This document shows positions 26,141 to 34,463 of a DNA stretch of 64,000 bases, one piece after another. A model generated the notes under the pieces. It was not told where the DNA came from and did no database searches. It saw only the letters and a program-made list of their open reading frames with translations. Numbering within the stretch: position 1 is the first letter of the stretch; every line of letters starts with the position of its first letter. A program made the position numbers and the translations under genes. The DNA comes from Butyricicoccus pullicaecorum (GTDB lineage Bacteria > Bacillota > Clostridia > Oscillospirales > Butyricicoccaceae): assembly GCA_018365995.1 (NCBI GenBank), contig JAGZIY010000001.1, positions 1 to 64,000 on the forward strand. The letters run 5' to 3'.

Positions 26141-27160
26141 TCAAAGGGTGCGGTCGACCGCTGCGGCAACGCGGCGAATGGACTGCATGGTCTCATGGAA
26201 TGAATCATAGGTCAGGCTCTGTGCGCCATCTGAGAGCGCGTGTGCAGGGTCATTGTGTACCTCGATGATGAGCCCGTCCGCACCGGCTGCAATGGCTGCC
26301 TTGGCAAGCGGTTCTGCCATCCAGTAAATGCCGCCTGCATGAGAGGGGTCAACGATGACCGGCAAATGGCTCATGCGCTTGAGGACGGGGACAGCAGAGA
26401 TATCCAATGTGTTTCGGGTGTAAGTCTCATAGGTACGGATTCCGCGCTCACACAAAATGACGTTTTCGTTGCCGCCCGCCATAATGTACTCAGCAGACAT
26501 AAGGAACTCCTCCATGGTGTTGGCAAGTCCGCGCTTTAAGAGCACAGGCTTGCGTGTCTGCCCCAGTTCTTTGAGCAGGTCAAAGTTCTGCATATTGCGT
26601 GCACCGACCTGAAAACAATCACATTTGTCCATGAACAGCTCGATGTTCTTGGGGTTTGTGATCTCGGTGACTACGGGCATGCCGGTTGCCTTGTGTGCTT
26701 CGTGCAAAAGCTCCAGCCCCTCAGCCTTCAGACCCTGAAAGGAGTATGGGGAGGAACGCGGCTTCCATGCCCCGCCGCGCAGAACGGCTGCACCTTCTGC
26801 CTGCACATGACGTGCGATATCAAGGATTTGGTCATGTCCTTCGACCGAGCAGGGACCTGCCATAATGACCAGCTTTTCGCCGCCGACCACAACGCCCGGC
26901 GCAATTTCCACGGTGCTGTTTTGCGGGTGCATACGGCGGTTTGACAGCTTGAATGGCTCCTGTACCTTGGTGATGCGCTCGACCTGCGGGTCGCGCAGCA
27001 GAGCGTCCTGATCGACTGCGGCGGTGTCTCCTACCAGCGCAAGAATGGTCGTACCTGTACCAACGACCGGATTGACATGGATATCATAGCGCTCATGCAG
27101 CCAGTTGGAGAGTTTTTCAATATGTTCGTTTGTGACACCGTTTTTCATTACAATAATCAT
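26141..27160 (-). CDS. aroF: 3-deoxy-7-phosphoheptulonate (DAHP) synthase, type I-beta
   Basis: 339 residues. The N-terminal 70 residues (MIIVMKNGVTNEHI) form the ferredoxin-like regulatory module found in clostridial and Thermotoga enzymes; the TIM barrel carries GPCSVEG near 110, RGGAWKPRSSPYSFQG near 138 and VDPSHAGG near 278, which bind PEP, erythrose 4-phosphate and metal. It starts the shikimate pathway. GGAAAGGAAG precedes the ATG. It is the first gene behind a T-box leader. The symbol is by convention; aroF, aroG and aroA(DAHPS) names are used interchangeably. Confidence 0.95.
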   Translation of the reverse strand: MIIVMKNGVTNEHIEKLSNWLHERYDIHVNPVVGTGTTILALVGDTAAVDQDALLRDPQVERITKVQEPFKLSNRRMHPQNSTVEIAPGVVVGGEKLVIMAGPCSVEGHDQILDIARHVQAEGAAVLRGGAWKPRSSPYSFQGLKAEGLELLHEAHKATGMPVVTEITNPKNIELFMDKCDCFQVGARNMQNFDLLKELGQTRKPVLLKRGLANTMEEFLMSAEYIMAGGNENVILCERGIRTYETYTRNTLDISAVPVLKRMSHLPVIVDPSHAGGIYWMAEPLAKAAIAAGADGLIIEVHNDPAHALSDGAQSLTYDSFHETMQSIRRVAAAVDRTL

Positions 27161-27210
27161 AAGAATACTTCCTTTCCGTCAAGGCATATAAATGTGTCTG
27201 TCTGGTGGGG

Positions 27211-27500
27211 AAAATAAAAAAGTCTTTCGCCCACACACAGGGACGAAAGACAAACATTCCGCGGTACCACCCAGCTTCAGCGCAAATCCTGCGTGCGCTG
27301 CACTTTGATTCAGATACAAATATATCCTATCCAGATAACGTTGGAAATCCGGCATAGCTTACTTGTGTTTCGGCTATGCAGCTCAAGAGCGAACTTCATA
27401 TTGTCTGTACCTGCGTTCATTTTCAGTCAAGATGAACACTCCCTGAAAGGTGCTGATGACAAGATTACTTTCTCTATCATTGCTTTTTTCAATATACGAC
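27211..27500 (-). ncRNA. T-box riboswitch of the aromatic amino acid operon
   Basis: On the minus strand the leader holds the T-box sequence GGGTGGTACCGCGG (27272-27259) and a terminator (GTCTTTCG/CGAAAGAC, 27251-27222, then TTTTTT). Upstream is a Stem I-like region with AAAGTA and a GAAG-TTC-GCTC segment. The triplet at 27393-27391 reads TTC (Phe) where a specifier is expected, which fits a pheA-containing operon, but I could not fold Stem I with certainty. A hairpin GCATAGC/GCTATGC lies between. It should allow read-through into the aro genes when the cognate tRNA is uncharged. Confidence 0.9.
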
Positions 27501-27503
27501 TTT

Positions 27504-27531
27504 ATTATAGCACGCTCAGTGGGAATGTCAA
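27504..27531 (-). promoter_or_regulatory. Strong SigA-type promoter of the aromatic operon
   Basis: Minus strand TTGACA (27531-27526), 16-base spacer, TATAAT (27509-27504), just upstream of the T-box leader. Confidence 0.85.
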
Positions 27532-27617
27532 GGCGGCAAAATAAAAAATTAAGGATTTTTCGAGATATGGTTCTTTACGCGCAAGATATCTGCATAGAGT
27601 GAAACAGGTGATGCAAA

Positions 27618-28535
27618 ATGGACGAAAAAAACACAGGAAGCTATACACAGGCAATTGCATGTCTTACACCCGAGCTTGCAGGACTTGCGATGACCCTTCC
27701 GGCAGAGACGCAAGGGCATGTAGAAGAACTGCGCTTGCGAGCCGGACAGCCTATGCGATGGGCTGCAAATGGACAGGAACACACATTTTCGGGGCAACCC
27801 GTGCGTGCGGAGGCGCTGCGAGATGTGCTGGCACGTGCGAGCCGCTGGTCGGTACATACCTTTCAGGAGGCGCTGTCACAGGGCTATCTGCCGCTTCAGG
27901 GCGGGCATCGGCTGGGGGTGTGCGGCACGGTCGCCTTCGCCGAGGGGAGGATACAGGGAATCCGGACTGTGTCCTCGGTCAGTCTGCGCATTGCAAGGGA
28001 GTGGCAGGGCGTAGCCGAACCTGTCCTGCCAGAAATATGGGACGGCACACACGGGGTACAGGGCACTCTCATTCTATCTGCGCCGGGCGGCGGCAAGACC
28101 ACTTTCCTGCGCGACCTGATTCGGCTGTTGTCCCAAAATGGAATACGGGTCGGGGTGGCAGACACCCGTGGAGAACTTGCCGCCATGCGCGGCGGTATGC
28201 CGCAGTTTGCGCTTGGCGGACAGTGCGATGTGTTGGACGGCTGTCCCAAAGCACTTGCTGCTTTGCAGCTTGTGCGCACCATGGCGCCGCAGGTGCTGGC
28301 GCTTGACGAGGTAACAGACCCACAGGATCTGGATGCCATTCGATATGCCGCAAATTGCGGGGTTACAGTGCTTGCAACCATTCATGCAGCAGGTGCTTCT
28401 GAGCTTCGGCGCAAGCCGTTTTTCCGCGCTCTGTGTGAGAGCGGTGCATTTGCAAGGATTGTCACCTTAACTGCTGGACAAGAAGGAAGAAGCTGCCGGA
28501 TAACGGCATTGGAAGGAGGAAAAGAATCATGTTGA
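27618..28535 (+). CDS. spoIIIAA: Stage III sporulation protein AA (secretion-type ATPase)
   Basis: 305 residues. Walker A APGGGKTTFLRD near 156, DTRGEL near 184 and a Walker B-like VLALDEVTD near 232, in the fold of type II/IV secretion ATPases. It is the cytoplasmic ATPase of the SpoIIIA-SpoIIQ channel that links mother cell and forespore. First gene of the complete AA-AH operon. In Bacillus the operon uses sigma-E; I see only a partial -10-like CATAGAGT too near the start to trust. AGGTGA lies about 9 bases before the ATG. Confidence 0.95.
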   Translation: MDEKNTGSYTQAIACLTPELAGLAMTLPAETQGHVEELRLRAGQPMRWAANGQEHTFSGQPVRAEALRDVLARASRWSVHTFQEALSQGYLPLQGGHRLGVCGTVAFAEGRIQGIRTVSSVSLRIAREWQGVAEPVLPEIWDGTHGVQGTLILSAPGGGKTTFLRDLIRLLSQNGIRVGVADTRGELAAMRGGMPQFALGGQCDVLDGCPKALAALQLVRTMAPQVLALDEVTDPQDLDAIRYAANCGVTVLATIHAAGASELRRKPFFRALCESGAFARIVTLTAGQEGRSCRITALEGGKESC

Positions 28536-29047
28536 CAGCGCTGGGAGCACTCTTGATTATTGGGGCCTGTACGACACTGGGCTTAAATGCGCGTGCCAAG
28601 CTGCGCCGCCGTATCGCGGTGTTATCTGCGATGCTGGATGCGATTGCTTTCTTGCGCGCAGAGATTGCAGGACCGCATACCCCGCTGCCCGAACTGATTG
28701 ACAGCTTGGCACACAGTGAGAACCCTGACCAGAGCAGGCTGTTTCGTGAGATGCGCAGGCGTATGGAGCGGCTGCCCGGGATGTCTCTTGGCTACCACTG
28801 GAGCAGCACAGTGCGCGATTTTGCAGAGGAATTTTGCTTGGGGCAGGAGGAAACGGCGATTTTGCGGGATGCGTCCTCGTTTTTGGGACGCTATGATGCC
28901 GGACAGCAGCTGGAGTGTCTCAAATATGCCGCTGCACGTCTGGAAAGCTGCCGTAAACAGGCATGTCAGGCATATCGCCAGCACGGGAACGTATATCGCA
29001 CCTGCGGCATAGCGGCTGGGATTTTTATGGTGCTGATTCTGATTTGA
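28529..29047 (+). CDS. spoIIIAB: Stage III sporulation protein AB
   Basis: 172 residues with a membrane helix at each end (ALGALLIIGACTTLGL; TCGIAAGIFMVLILI) and a helical domain resembling the GspF/TadB class between them. SpoIIIAB is a partner of the SpoIIIAA ATPase in the mother-cell membrane. It overlaps spoIIIAA by 7 bases and is preceded by GGAGGAAAAG within that gene. Confidence 0.93.
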   Translation: MLTALGALLIIGACTTLGLNARAKLRRRIAVLSAMLDAIAFLRAEIAGPHTPLPELIDSLAHSENPDQSRLFREMRRRMERLPGMSLGYHWSSTVRDFAEEFCLGQEETAILRDASSFLGRYDAGQQLECLKYAAARLESCRKQACQAYRQHGNVYRTCGIAAGIFMVLILI

Positions 29048-29060
29048 CGGGAGGCAGGCT

Positions 29061-29255
29061 ATGCAGGTAGATTTGATTTTCAAAATTGCAGCCATTGGTA
29101 TTTTGGTTGCCGTATTCAATCAGCTGCTCGTCCGCTCCGGACGAGAGGAACAGGCGATGATGACCACCCTCGCCGGACTTATTGTGGTCATGATGGTGCT
29201 GGTGCAGCAAATCAGCAATCTGTTCAATCTTATGAAATCGGTCTTTGGGTTTTAA
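29061..29255 (+). CDS. spoIIIAC: Stage III sporulation protein AC
   Basis: 64 residues, two membrane helices (IFKIAAIGILVAVFNQLL; TLAGLIVVMMVLVQQISNLF), the expected length for this small membrane component. GGGAGG lies about 8 bases before the ATG. It is followed 2 bases later by spoIIIAD. Confidence 0.93.
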   Translation: MQVDLIFKIAAIGILVAVFNQLLVRSGREEQAMMTTLAGLIVVMMVLVQQISNLFNLMKSVFGF

Positions 29256-29257
29256 AG

Positions 29258-29647
29258 ATGGGACAGCTTGGCACATGGGTCGGGACAGCACTGGCGGCGG
29301 CAGTGCTGGCGCTCGTACTCAAAAAGGATAGTCCACCGCTTGCATTTTTGGTGGGACTGGCGGGTGTCCTCTGCTTGCTCTGGGGAATGTTGGAGCCAGT
29401 CGGACAGCTGATGGGTTCTATACGTGCGGTGCTTGGCAAGCTGGACAGCACCGAGACTCTCTATATACCGGTTATGAAGGCTGTTGGGATTGCACTCGTT
29501 GTGCGGGTCGCTGGGGCAATTTGTCAGGACGCAGGACAGGCTGCGCTTGCCGCACAGCTGGAGATTGCGGGCACGGCAGCGGCAATCTTAGTATGCTTGC
29601 CGCTTCTGTCACAGGTATTCGCGGTCGTATCACGCATGATTGTATAA
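29258..29647 (+). CDS. spoIIIAD: Stage III sporulation protein AD
   Basis: 129 residues, about four membrane helices, related to SpoIIIAC (its second half repeats the same two-helix plan). A membrane subunit of the feeding-tube channel. It begins 2 bases after spoIIIAC, so translation is coupled. The 43-base gap to the next gene contains a short GCACC-CTGC/GCAGGTGC hairpin (29654-29674) without a T-run. Confidence 0.92.
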   Translation: MGQLGTWVGTALAAAVLALVLKKDSPPLAFLVGLAGVLCLLWGMLEPVGQLMGSIRAVLGKLDSTETLYIPVMKAVGIALVVRVAGAICQDAGQAALAAQLEIAGTAAAILVCLPLLSQVFAVVSRMIV

Positions 29648-29690
29648 AGGATTGCACCCTGCTTACGCAGGTGCGGAAAGGAAATGAGCA

Positions 29691-30788
29691 ATGAAGTGGA
29701 AAATCATGATAGTTCTGAGTCTGCTCCTGCTGACCGGACGTGCAGCAGCAGCGCCCGCAGATACGGCAAACATGCTGGCACGGGAGCAGATACAGTCTGT
29801 CAGGGGTTCTCTTACAGGGGAAGCGGCGCAGTTTATGCAGGATATCCCAGCAGATGGTGATGTCGGGCAGGCTGCTCTTACTCTGTTAGAGCGTGCAGGA
29901 GAGCAGGGCAAGGGAATCTGGCGGGCAGCGCTTGGAAGTCTGGGAAAGCTGTTGGTGATTGCAGTTATCTGCGGAATCTTACAGGGAATACAGACGGTTT
30001 CTGGCGGGCTTCCTGTGGTCACGCTGGCGGGAGCACTGGGAATGACGGGTGTGTTTTTTGCAGACCTTTCCGGCATGATGGCATTGTGCCGCAATACACT
30101 GCACGAGGTTTCGGTGTTCTCAAAAACCATGCTTCCGGTGATGGCGGGAGCGGTTTCACTGACGGGTGCACCTACAACAGCAACCGTAATGCAGGGCATT
30201 ACCCTGTTTTCCTTTGATTTATTTATCCGCTTGATGACCGAACTGCTTTTGCCGGCGGTTGGCATCTATATTGCGATTTTGACCGTGGATACAGCGGTCG
30301 GCGGGGGACTTTTGGGGCGCATGGCGGGGTTCGTGAAGTGGGCGATCACCGGAAGTATGAAGATCACGCTCACTCTGTTTATCGCATATCTCACCATTTC
30401 CGGCGTGATTGGTGGAAGTGCAGATGCCCTTGCGGTCAAAACCGCAAAGTTTGCCGTATCCGGCTCGGTTCCTGTGGTTGGGGGAATTATCTCAGACGCG
30501 GCAGAATCCATGCTTGCCGGTGCGGTGCTGATCCGCAACACGCTGGGGATCTTTGGTATGCTGTGCATTGTGGCGATCTGTCTGCTGCCATTTTTGCGGG
30601 TTGGGTGCAATTATCTGCTGTTTAAGGCAGGAGGTGCGGTTTTAACACCGGTTTGCGGCGGCGCACTTGCAGGCCTTGTGACAGGACTGTCGGATAGCAT
30701 GGGACTGATGCTGGGTATGCTCGGAACCTGTTCTGCAATTTTATTTTTTGAATTGGTATTTTCCGTCATGATGGTGAATCCAATATGA
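29691..30788 (+). CDS. spoIIIAE: Stage III sporulation protein AE
   Basis: 365 residues. A signal-like N-terminus (IMIVLSLLLLTGRAAAAPA), then a polar stretch and about seven membrane helices; the family signature around MLPVMAGAVSLTGAPTTA near 145 is present. It is the largest membrane subunit of the SpoIIIA complex. AAGGAAA precedes the ATG. It overlaps spoIIIAF by 4 bases. Confidence 0.95.
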   Translation: MKWKIMIVLSLLLLTGRAAAAPADTANMLAREQIQSVRGSLTGEAAQFMQDIPADGDVGQAALTLLERAGEQGKGIWRAALGSLGKLLVIAVICGILQGIQTVSGGLPVVTLAGALGMTGVFFADLSGMMALCRNTLHEVSVFSKTMLPVMAGAVSLTGAPTTATVMQGITLFSFDLFIRLMTELLLPAVGIYIAILTVDTAVGGGLLGRMAGFVKWAITGSMKITLTLFIAYLTISGVIGGSADALAVKTAKFAVSGSVPVVGGIISDAAESMLAGAVLIRNTLGIFGMLCIVAICLLPFLRVGCNYLLFKAGGAVLTPVCGGALAGLVTGLSDSMGLMLGMLGTCSAILFFELVFSVMMVNPI

Positions 30789-31255
30789 TAGAGTTGTTTC
30801 GAGAGCTGCTGATTGGCGTTGCAGCGGCTGCCCTGTGCAGCGGGGCAGCGATACTGTTTGCAAAAGGGAAAGCAATGCAGGAAGTGCTGCGGCTTGCAGC
30901 CGGACTTGCGGTTTTGCTGGCTGTTCTACAGCCGCTTTCACAATTTCGGTTTCCCGATATCTATGGAAAAAAACAGCAGACACACAAAGCGGTGCAGGTG
31001 CATTGCGATGAGATGCAAAGGGAGCTGGCAAATGCGGCGGCTCAACAGGTGGAAGCCTATGTGCAGGCGCGTGCCGAGCAGTTGGGCGTCCCCTGTACTG
31101 CGAAATTACAGTTTGTGCAGGAGGCAGAGAAAACCCTTGTGACAGGAGTGCAGCTGACTTGCAGCCCGAACGTAGATACCGCGGCACTTTCTCAGATGCT
31201 TGTTTCGGAATGTGGAATACCAAAGGAGCTTCAAATATGGAACTGGACCGATTGA
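30785..31255 (+). CDS. spoIIIAF: Stage III sporulation protein AF
   Basis: 156 residues: two N-terminal membrane helices (LLIGVAAAALCSGAAILFA; VLRLAAGLAVLLAVLQPL) and a small extracytoplasmic domain, as in other SpoIIIAF proteins. ATGA overlap with spoIIIAE; the 3' end overlaps the start of spoIIIAG by 19 bases. Confidence 0.92.
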   Translation: MIELFRELLIGVAAAALCSGAAILFAKGKAMQEVLRLAAGLAVLLAVLQPLSQFRFPDIYGKKQQTHKAVQVHCDEMQRELANAAAQQVEAYVQARAEQLGVPCTAKLQFVQEAEKTLVTGVQLTCSPNVDTAALSQMLVSECGIPKELQIWNWTD

Positions 31256-31785
31256 AACAATATATACAGACACAGCTTGGGCAGCTTGTGCCCAGTATTG
31301 CCAAATATAAATATGCGCTGATTATTTTGCTTGTGGGGATTTTATTGTTATACGCAGGAGGTGGGGCGCGGGATAAACCAGAGCAGTCTGAGCCGCAGTT
31401 GGAGGGGACAGAACAGGCATTTGCGCTGGAATCCTTCGAGAACCGGCTGGAAAAGGAACTTTCGCAAATCGCAGGCATTGGGCGGGTCACATTGATGCTT
31501 TCTCTGGAGGAAAGCGGGGAATCCGTCTATGCCTCTAATATCCGGCAGGCGGACAACGGGGAACAGAATGGCTCCTATGAGAGCACGCTTTCCACAGTGT
31601 CCGATGGCAGTTACGGAGAACAGCCCGTGCGGATCAAGGAGACTTGTCCAACATTTCGCGGGGCAGTCGTTTTGTGCGACGGAGCGCAGGACAGCAAGGT
31701 ACGGCTTGCTGTGACAGAGGCGATTGGTGCGGTGTGCGGGCTGCGTACAGACCGAATTTCGGTGATTCAAATGGAACAGCAATGA
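31237..31785 (+). CDS. spoIIIAG: Stage III sporulation protein AG
   Basis: 182 residues from the ATG at 31237, which has AAAGGAG 8 bases upstream; the frame is open further back but without a site. One membrane helix (ALIILLVGILLLYAGG near 30) and an extracellular ring-building domain (GIGRVTLMLSLEESGESVYA near 78). SpoIIIAG forms a large ring in the intermembrane space of the forespore. Confidence 0.93.
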   Translation: MELDRLKQYIQTQLGQLVPSIAKYKYALIILLVGILLLYAGGGARDKPEQSEPQLEGTEQAFALESFENRLEKELSQIAGIGRVTLMLSLEESGESVYASNIRQADNGEQNGSYESTLSTVSDGSYGEQPVRIKETCPTFRGAVVLCDGAQDSKVRLAVTEAIGAVCGLRTDRISVIQMEQQ

Positions 31786-31801
31786 CAGGAGGTTTTTTAT
31801 T

Positions 31802-32353
31802 ATGGCAACAGGGAAGAAACGCGGTGTGGTATATGGTGTCATCGGTCTTATGCTGTGCGTTGCGGTATACCTCAACTGGAGCTACGTACAGTCTCCAGAG
31901 GAGCTGCTTGTGGCAGGACAGGCAAAGACCGAACTGGACGGTGCCTCTGTGATGCAGGAGGGCAGCACGGGAGAGGAGAGTACCGAGGTGGTATCTGGCA
32001 GTGATTATTTTGCACAGTCTCGTCTGGCACGTGAGCAGGCGAGAGATGAAGCCATTAGCATCCTGCAAACCAGTCTGCAAGATGAAAAGGCAGATGAAAA
32101 AGCAAAGAAAGAGGCAGCAGGGCAGATTTCGCGTCTTGCAGATGATTCTGTGACCGAGGCGCGTGTCGAGAGTTTGATTAAGGCGAAAGGCTATGCAGAT
32201 GCGGTCGTGTTTGTCGGAGAAGGCGCGGTCAATGTTATTGTGCAGCCGCCAGAAAACGGGTTTGCGGCACAGGATGCAGCGGTTGTACGTGATATTGTTG
32301 TGACGGAAACTGGCGTGGGTGCAGAGCAAATCAAAATCGTTGAAGCTGCATAG
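31802..32353 (+). CDS. spoIIIAH: Stage III sporulation protein AH
   Basis: 183 residues: one N-terminal helix (GVVYGVIGLMLCVAVYLNW) and a soluble domain whose end (VIVQPPENGFAAQDAAVVRDIV) is typical of the part that pairs with SpoIIQ across the two membranes. AGGAGG lies 10 bases before the ATG. Last gene of the operon. Confidence 0.93.
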   Translation: MATGKKRGVVYGVIGLMLCVAVYLNWSYVQSPEELLVAGQAKTELDGASVMQEGSTGEESTEVVSGSDYFAQSRLAREQARDEAISILQTSLQDEKADEKAKKEAAGQISRLADDSVTEARVESLIKAKGYADAVVFVGEGAVNVIVQPPENGFAAQDAAVVRDIVVTETGVGAEQIKIVEAA

Positions 32354-32375
32354 CGAAAACACAGGTGTATTATAA

Positions 32376-32404
32376 TTGCACTTTTTTTAGGCTTGTGCTA
32401 TAAT
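32376..32404 (+). promoter_or_regulatory. SigA-type promoter of the Asp23/Gls24 gene
   Basis: TTGCAC (32376-32381), 17-base spacer, TATAAT (32399-32404) with an extended TGC before it. Confidence 0.8.
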
Positions 32405-32441
32405 ATAGCTGCAAATGTTTTCGTTTGAGGAGTGTAGCAAT

Positions 32442-32852
32442 ATGGCAGAACATAAAGAGTATTGGGTGACCTCTGGCGATCAGGGTACCATTAAAATTTC
32501 TGAGGAAGTCGTTGCATCTATTGCGGCGCGTGCTGCCACAGAAACCGACGGCGTCAGCGGCTTGTGTGCTGGTCTGACAACCGAAATTGCAAGCCTTTTG
32601 GGCAAAAAGAACCTGAATAAGGGGGTTCGAGTGCAGATTGGCGAGCGGGATACTGTCGATGTGGAACTGAGTATTTTAGTCAAGTTCGGCAAGAGCGTTG
32701 GCGAGGTTGCGGTTGCTGTACAGCAGGCTGTCAAGGCTGCAATTGAGTCGATGACTGGACTGAAGGCAACGGCAGTCAATGTCATTGTAGGCGGCGTATC
32801 TTTCGATCCCCCAAAGAGTGCAGAAGATACCGCAATGCCGGCTGAGGCATAA
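32442..32852 (+). CDS. Asp23/Gls24 family envelope stress protein
   Basis: 136 residues from the ATG at 32442 (GAGGAG 10 bases upstream). GTIKISEEVVASIAARAA near 15, ETDGV near 36, and VNVIVGGVSF near 115 follow the Asp23/Gls24 (YqhY) pattern. These cytoplasmic proteins sit at the membrane and influence envelope stress or acetyl-CoA carboxylase. YqhY-type genes lie near spoIIIA and acc genes in many Firmicutes, which fits its place here. It has its own promoter and terminator. Confidence 0.92.
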   Translation: MAEHKEYWVTSGDQGTIKISEEVVASIAARAATETDGVSGLCAGLTTEIASLLGKKNLNKGVRVQIGERDTVDVELSILVKFGKSVGEVAVAVQQAVKAAIESMTGLKATAVNVIVGGVSFDPPKSAEDTAMPAEA

Positions 32853-32865
32853 GTAAAATCGTGGT

Positions 32866-32918
32866 CTCCAAAATGCAGACGCTGGACATACGGCAAGCGC
32901 TGCATTTTGGGGATTTTT
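32866..32918 (+). terminator. Intrinsic terminator after the Asp23/Gls24 gene
   Basis: CTCCAAAATGCAG pairs with CTGCATTTTGGGG around a 21-base loop, followed by ATTTTT. Confidence 0.75.
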
Positions 32919-32991
32919 ACTATGCGGAGGGAAGCGGATTTGCCGCATGTAAACTTTTGATGGAACTATGGAATAGACAGAGAGGGCGCGC

Positions 32992-33303
32992 GTGAGGGAT
33001 ACGGAATTTATCAAGATGCTGTGGCAGCATGACTTGGCAGATGAGCCAAAAATTATTTTTTATCAGGTGGATTTGACAGAAGGGCGATATGTGACAAGGG
33101 CAATTGATGTGTTTGCAGACGGAAGCAAGAAAAATATAGATGACTTTTACAAAGATGTGATAGAGATTACAGAGCTCCCTACCGTGGAGGAACTGAATGA
33201 GGGAGTCTTTGGAGACGAGTTTTCTGCCTGTTACGTGCAAAGGAAAGACTTTGAGGCGGTATGGAATACACCTGTTTATCAAGGGGCTTGGACCATTGCG
33301 TGA
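32992..33303 (+). CDS. Small DUF6881-like protein
   Basis: 103 residues starting at GTG 32992 with a weak AGAGAGGG site. The pattern of an early LWQHDLADEPKIIFYQVD, then RAIDVFADGSKK and a Pro-rich PTVEELNE followed by a final RKDFEAVW resembles DUF6881 proteins, small cytoplasmic proteins often found among immunity or toxin-neighbourhood genes. No toxin is adjacent. It is soluble and acidic. The assignment is by eye and only moderately sure. Confidence 0.6.
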   Translation: MRDTEFIKMLWQHDLADEPKIIFYQVDLTEGRYVTRAIDVFADGSKKNIDDFYKDVIEITELPTVEELNEGVFGDEFSACYVQRKDFEAVWNTPVYQGAWTIA

Positions 33304-33344
33304 TGACGATGTCACAGGAATGAAAAATTTCAGATATCAAAAAT

Positions 33345-33381
33345 ACCCCCTGTTTTCGGCAGAAAACAGGGGGGTGTTTTT
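33345..33381 (+). terminator. Bidirectional intrinsic terminator between convergent genes
   Basis: ACCCCCTGTTTTC and GAAAACAGGGGGGT form a 13-bp hairpin with TTTTTT on the plus side and a T-containing tail on the minus side. It serves the DUF6881-like gene and the convergent sugar kinase. Confidence 0.85.
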
Positions 33382-33392
33382 TATGTATGCGG

Positions 33393-34334
33393 TTAAACAG
33401 TGTAGACGAGCAGGCTTTCGTATACCTCGTAGACTTTTTTGAGGGTCGCCATTTCAGTACCGGCAAGCCGTGCACAGGCGCGGCCAGTTGCAACGGTAAA
33501 CTTTGCCATTTCTACAAAACTGATTTTTTTATCCATTGCATTGGCGATGGCACCAACCATGGCGTCTCCTGTACCAACAGCACCCTCGTTATAGATTTTT
33601 GGATTGCAATTGACATAAAGTGCTTCCGGCTCTTGCTTGGAGACAAACAGTGCGCCCTCCTCGCCCATGGAAACACAGACAGCTTGGGCGCCTCTGTCAA
33701 GCAGCTTGCGGGCGCTTACAACCAATATATCAGGGTCGGTGGTTGGCTCGTCACCAACCGCCTCGGCAAGCTCAAAGATATTGGGCTTTACCATGTCAGG
33801 CTCAAATTTGAGTGCTTCCTCTAAAAGCTCTTCAGCCTCATCTACAATCAGGCGGCAGCCAGCTTTTTTGATGGTCTTGATAAGCTTTATGAAATTTTGT
33901 ATGGGGAAGAAAGGGGGGACAGAACCGGAGATGACAAAAATGTTTTTGTCGTCCAGGTATTGCTCGACCCGCTCTAAAAAACGCAGAAAATCACTGTCAG
34001 AAATTTTGAAACCCGGCTCGTTAATTTCGGTGTGGTTGCCGTCTTGGTCGATGACCTGAAGGTTGACACGGGTGTTGCCCGGAACGTCTACAAAATCGTG
34101 GTGAATGTCAATGGAGGTGAGCGCATCTTTCATGGCACGTCCGTTGCTGCCGGCGCAGAAGCCAAGCGCGACGCTCTTGCCGCCCAGTGCTTTGACTGCA
34201 CGGGAGACATTGATTCCCTTGCCGCCCGGCTCGACCGATGTGCTCGATGCACGGTTCAGCATGTTTACCTGAAGGGGCTGCTCGATACGGAGCGTTCGGT
34301 CCATTGCAGGGTTCAGAGTGATGGTGATAATCAT
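33393..34334 (-). CDS. fruK: 1-phosphofructokinase-type PfkB sugar kinase
   Basis: 313 residues from the ATG at 34334 (AGGAGGA upstream). MIITITLNPAMDRTL, GGKGINVSRAVKALGG near 38 and GAVGTGDAMVGA near 250 (anion hole and catalytic Asp) mark the 1-phosphofructokinase/tagatose-6-phosphate kinase branch of PfkB. It most likely turns fructose 1-phosphate into fructose 1,6-bisphosphate; tagatose 6-phosphate is the alternative. No fructose PTS or FruR gene is adjacent, so the specificity is inferred from sequence alone. Single gene with its own promoter. Confidence 0.85.
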   Translation of the reverse strand: MIITITLNPAMDRTLRIEQPLQVNMLNRASSTSVEPGGKGINVSRAVKALGGKSVALGFCAGSNGRAMKDALTSIDIHHDFVDVPGNTRVNLQVIDQDGNHTEINEPGFKISDSDFLRFLERVEQYLDDKNIFVISGSVPPFFPIQNFIKLIKTIKKAGCRLIVDEAEELLEEALKFEPDMVKPNIFELAEAVGDEPTTDPDILVVSARKLLDRGAQAVCVSMGEEGALFVSKQEPEALYVNCNPKIYNEGAVGTGDAMVGAIANAMDKKISFVEMAKFTVATGRACARLAGTEMATLKKVYEVYESLLVYTV

Positions 34335-34374
34335 GAGGATTCCTCCTGAAAGCCAATAACAGTAATATACTATT

Positions 34375-34403
34375 ATTGTAACGAATCTGTGAGCGAATGT
34401 AAA
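34375..34403 (-). promoter_or_regulatory. SigA-type promoter of the PfkB kinase gene
   Basis: Minus strand TTTACA (34403-34398), 17-base spacer, TACAAT (34380-34375). Confidence 0.75.
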
Positions 34404-34425
34404 CAGCTTTTTGAGATATCCAAAC

Positions 34426-34463
34426 AAAAAGCCGCGGTATGATCAAAGATCACATTCCGCGGC
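34426..34463 (-). terminator. Intrinsic terminator of the ylxM-trmD operon
   Basis: GCCGCGG...GATC pairs with GATC...CCGCGGC around a 3-base loop, followed by TTTTTG on the minus strand. The 5' arm overlaps the last codons of trmD. Confidence 0.85.

Noticed and set aside
27593..27600. CATAGAGT as a sigma-E -10 box for spoIIIAA
   Set aside because: It lies too close to the ribosome binding site and has no matching -35 element; a sporulation promoter is likely but not identified.
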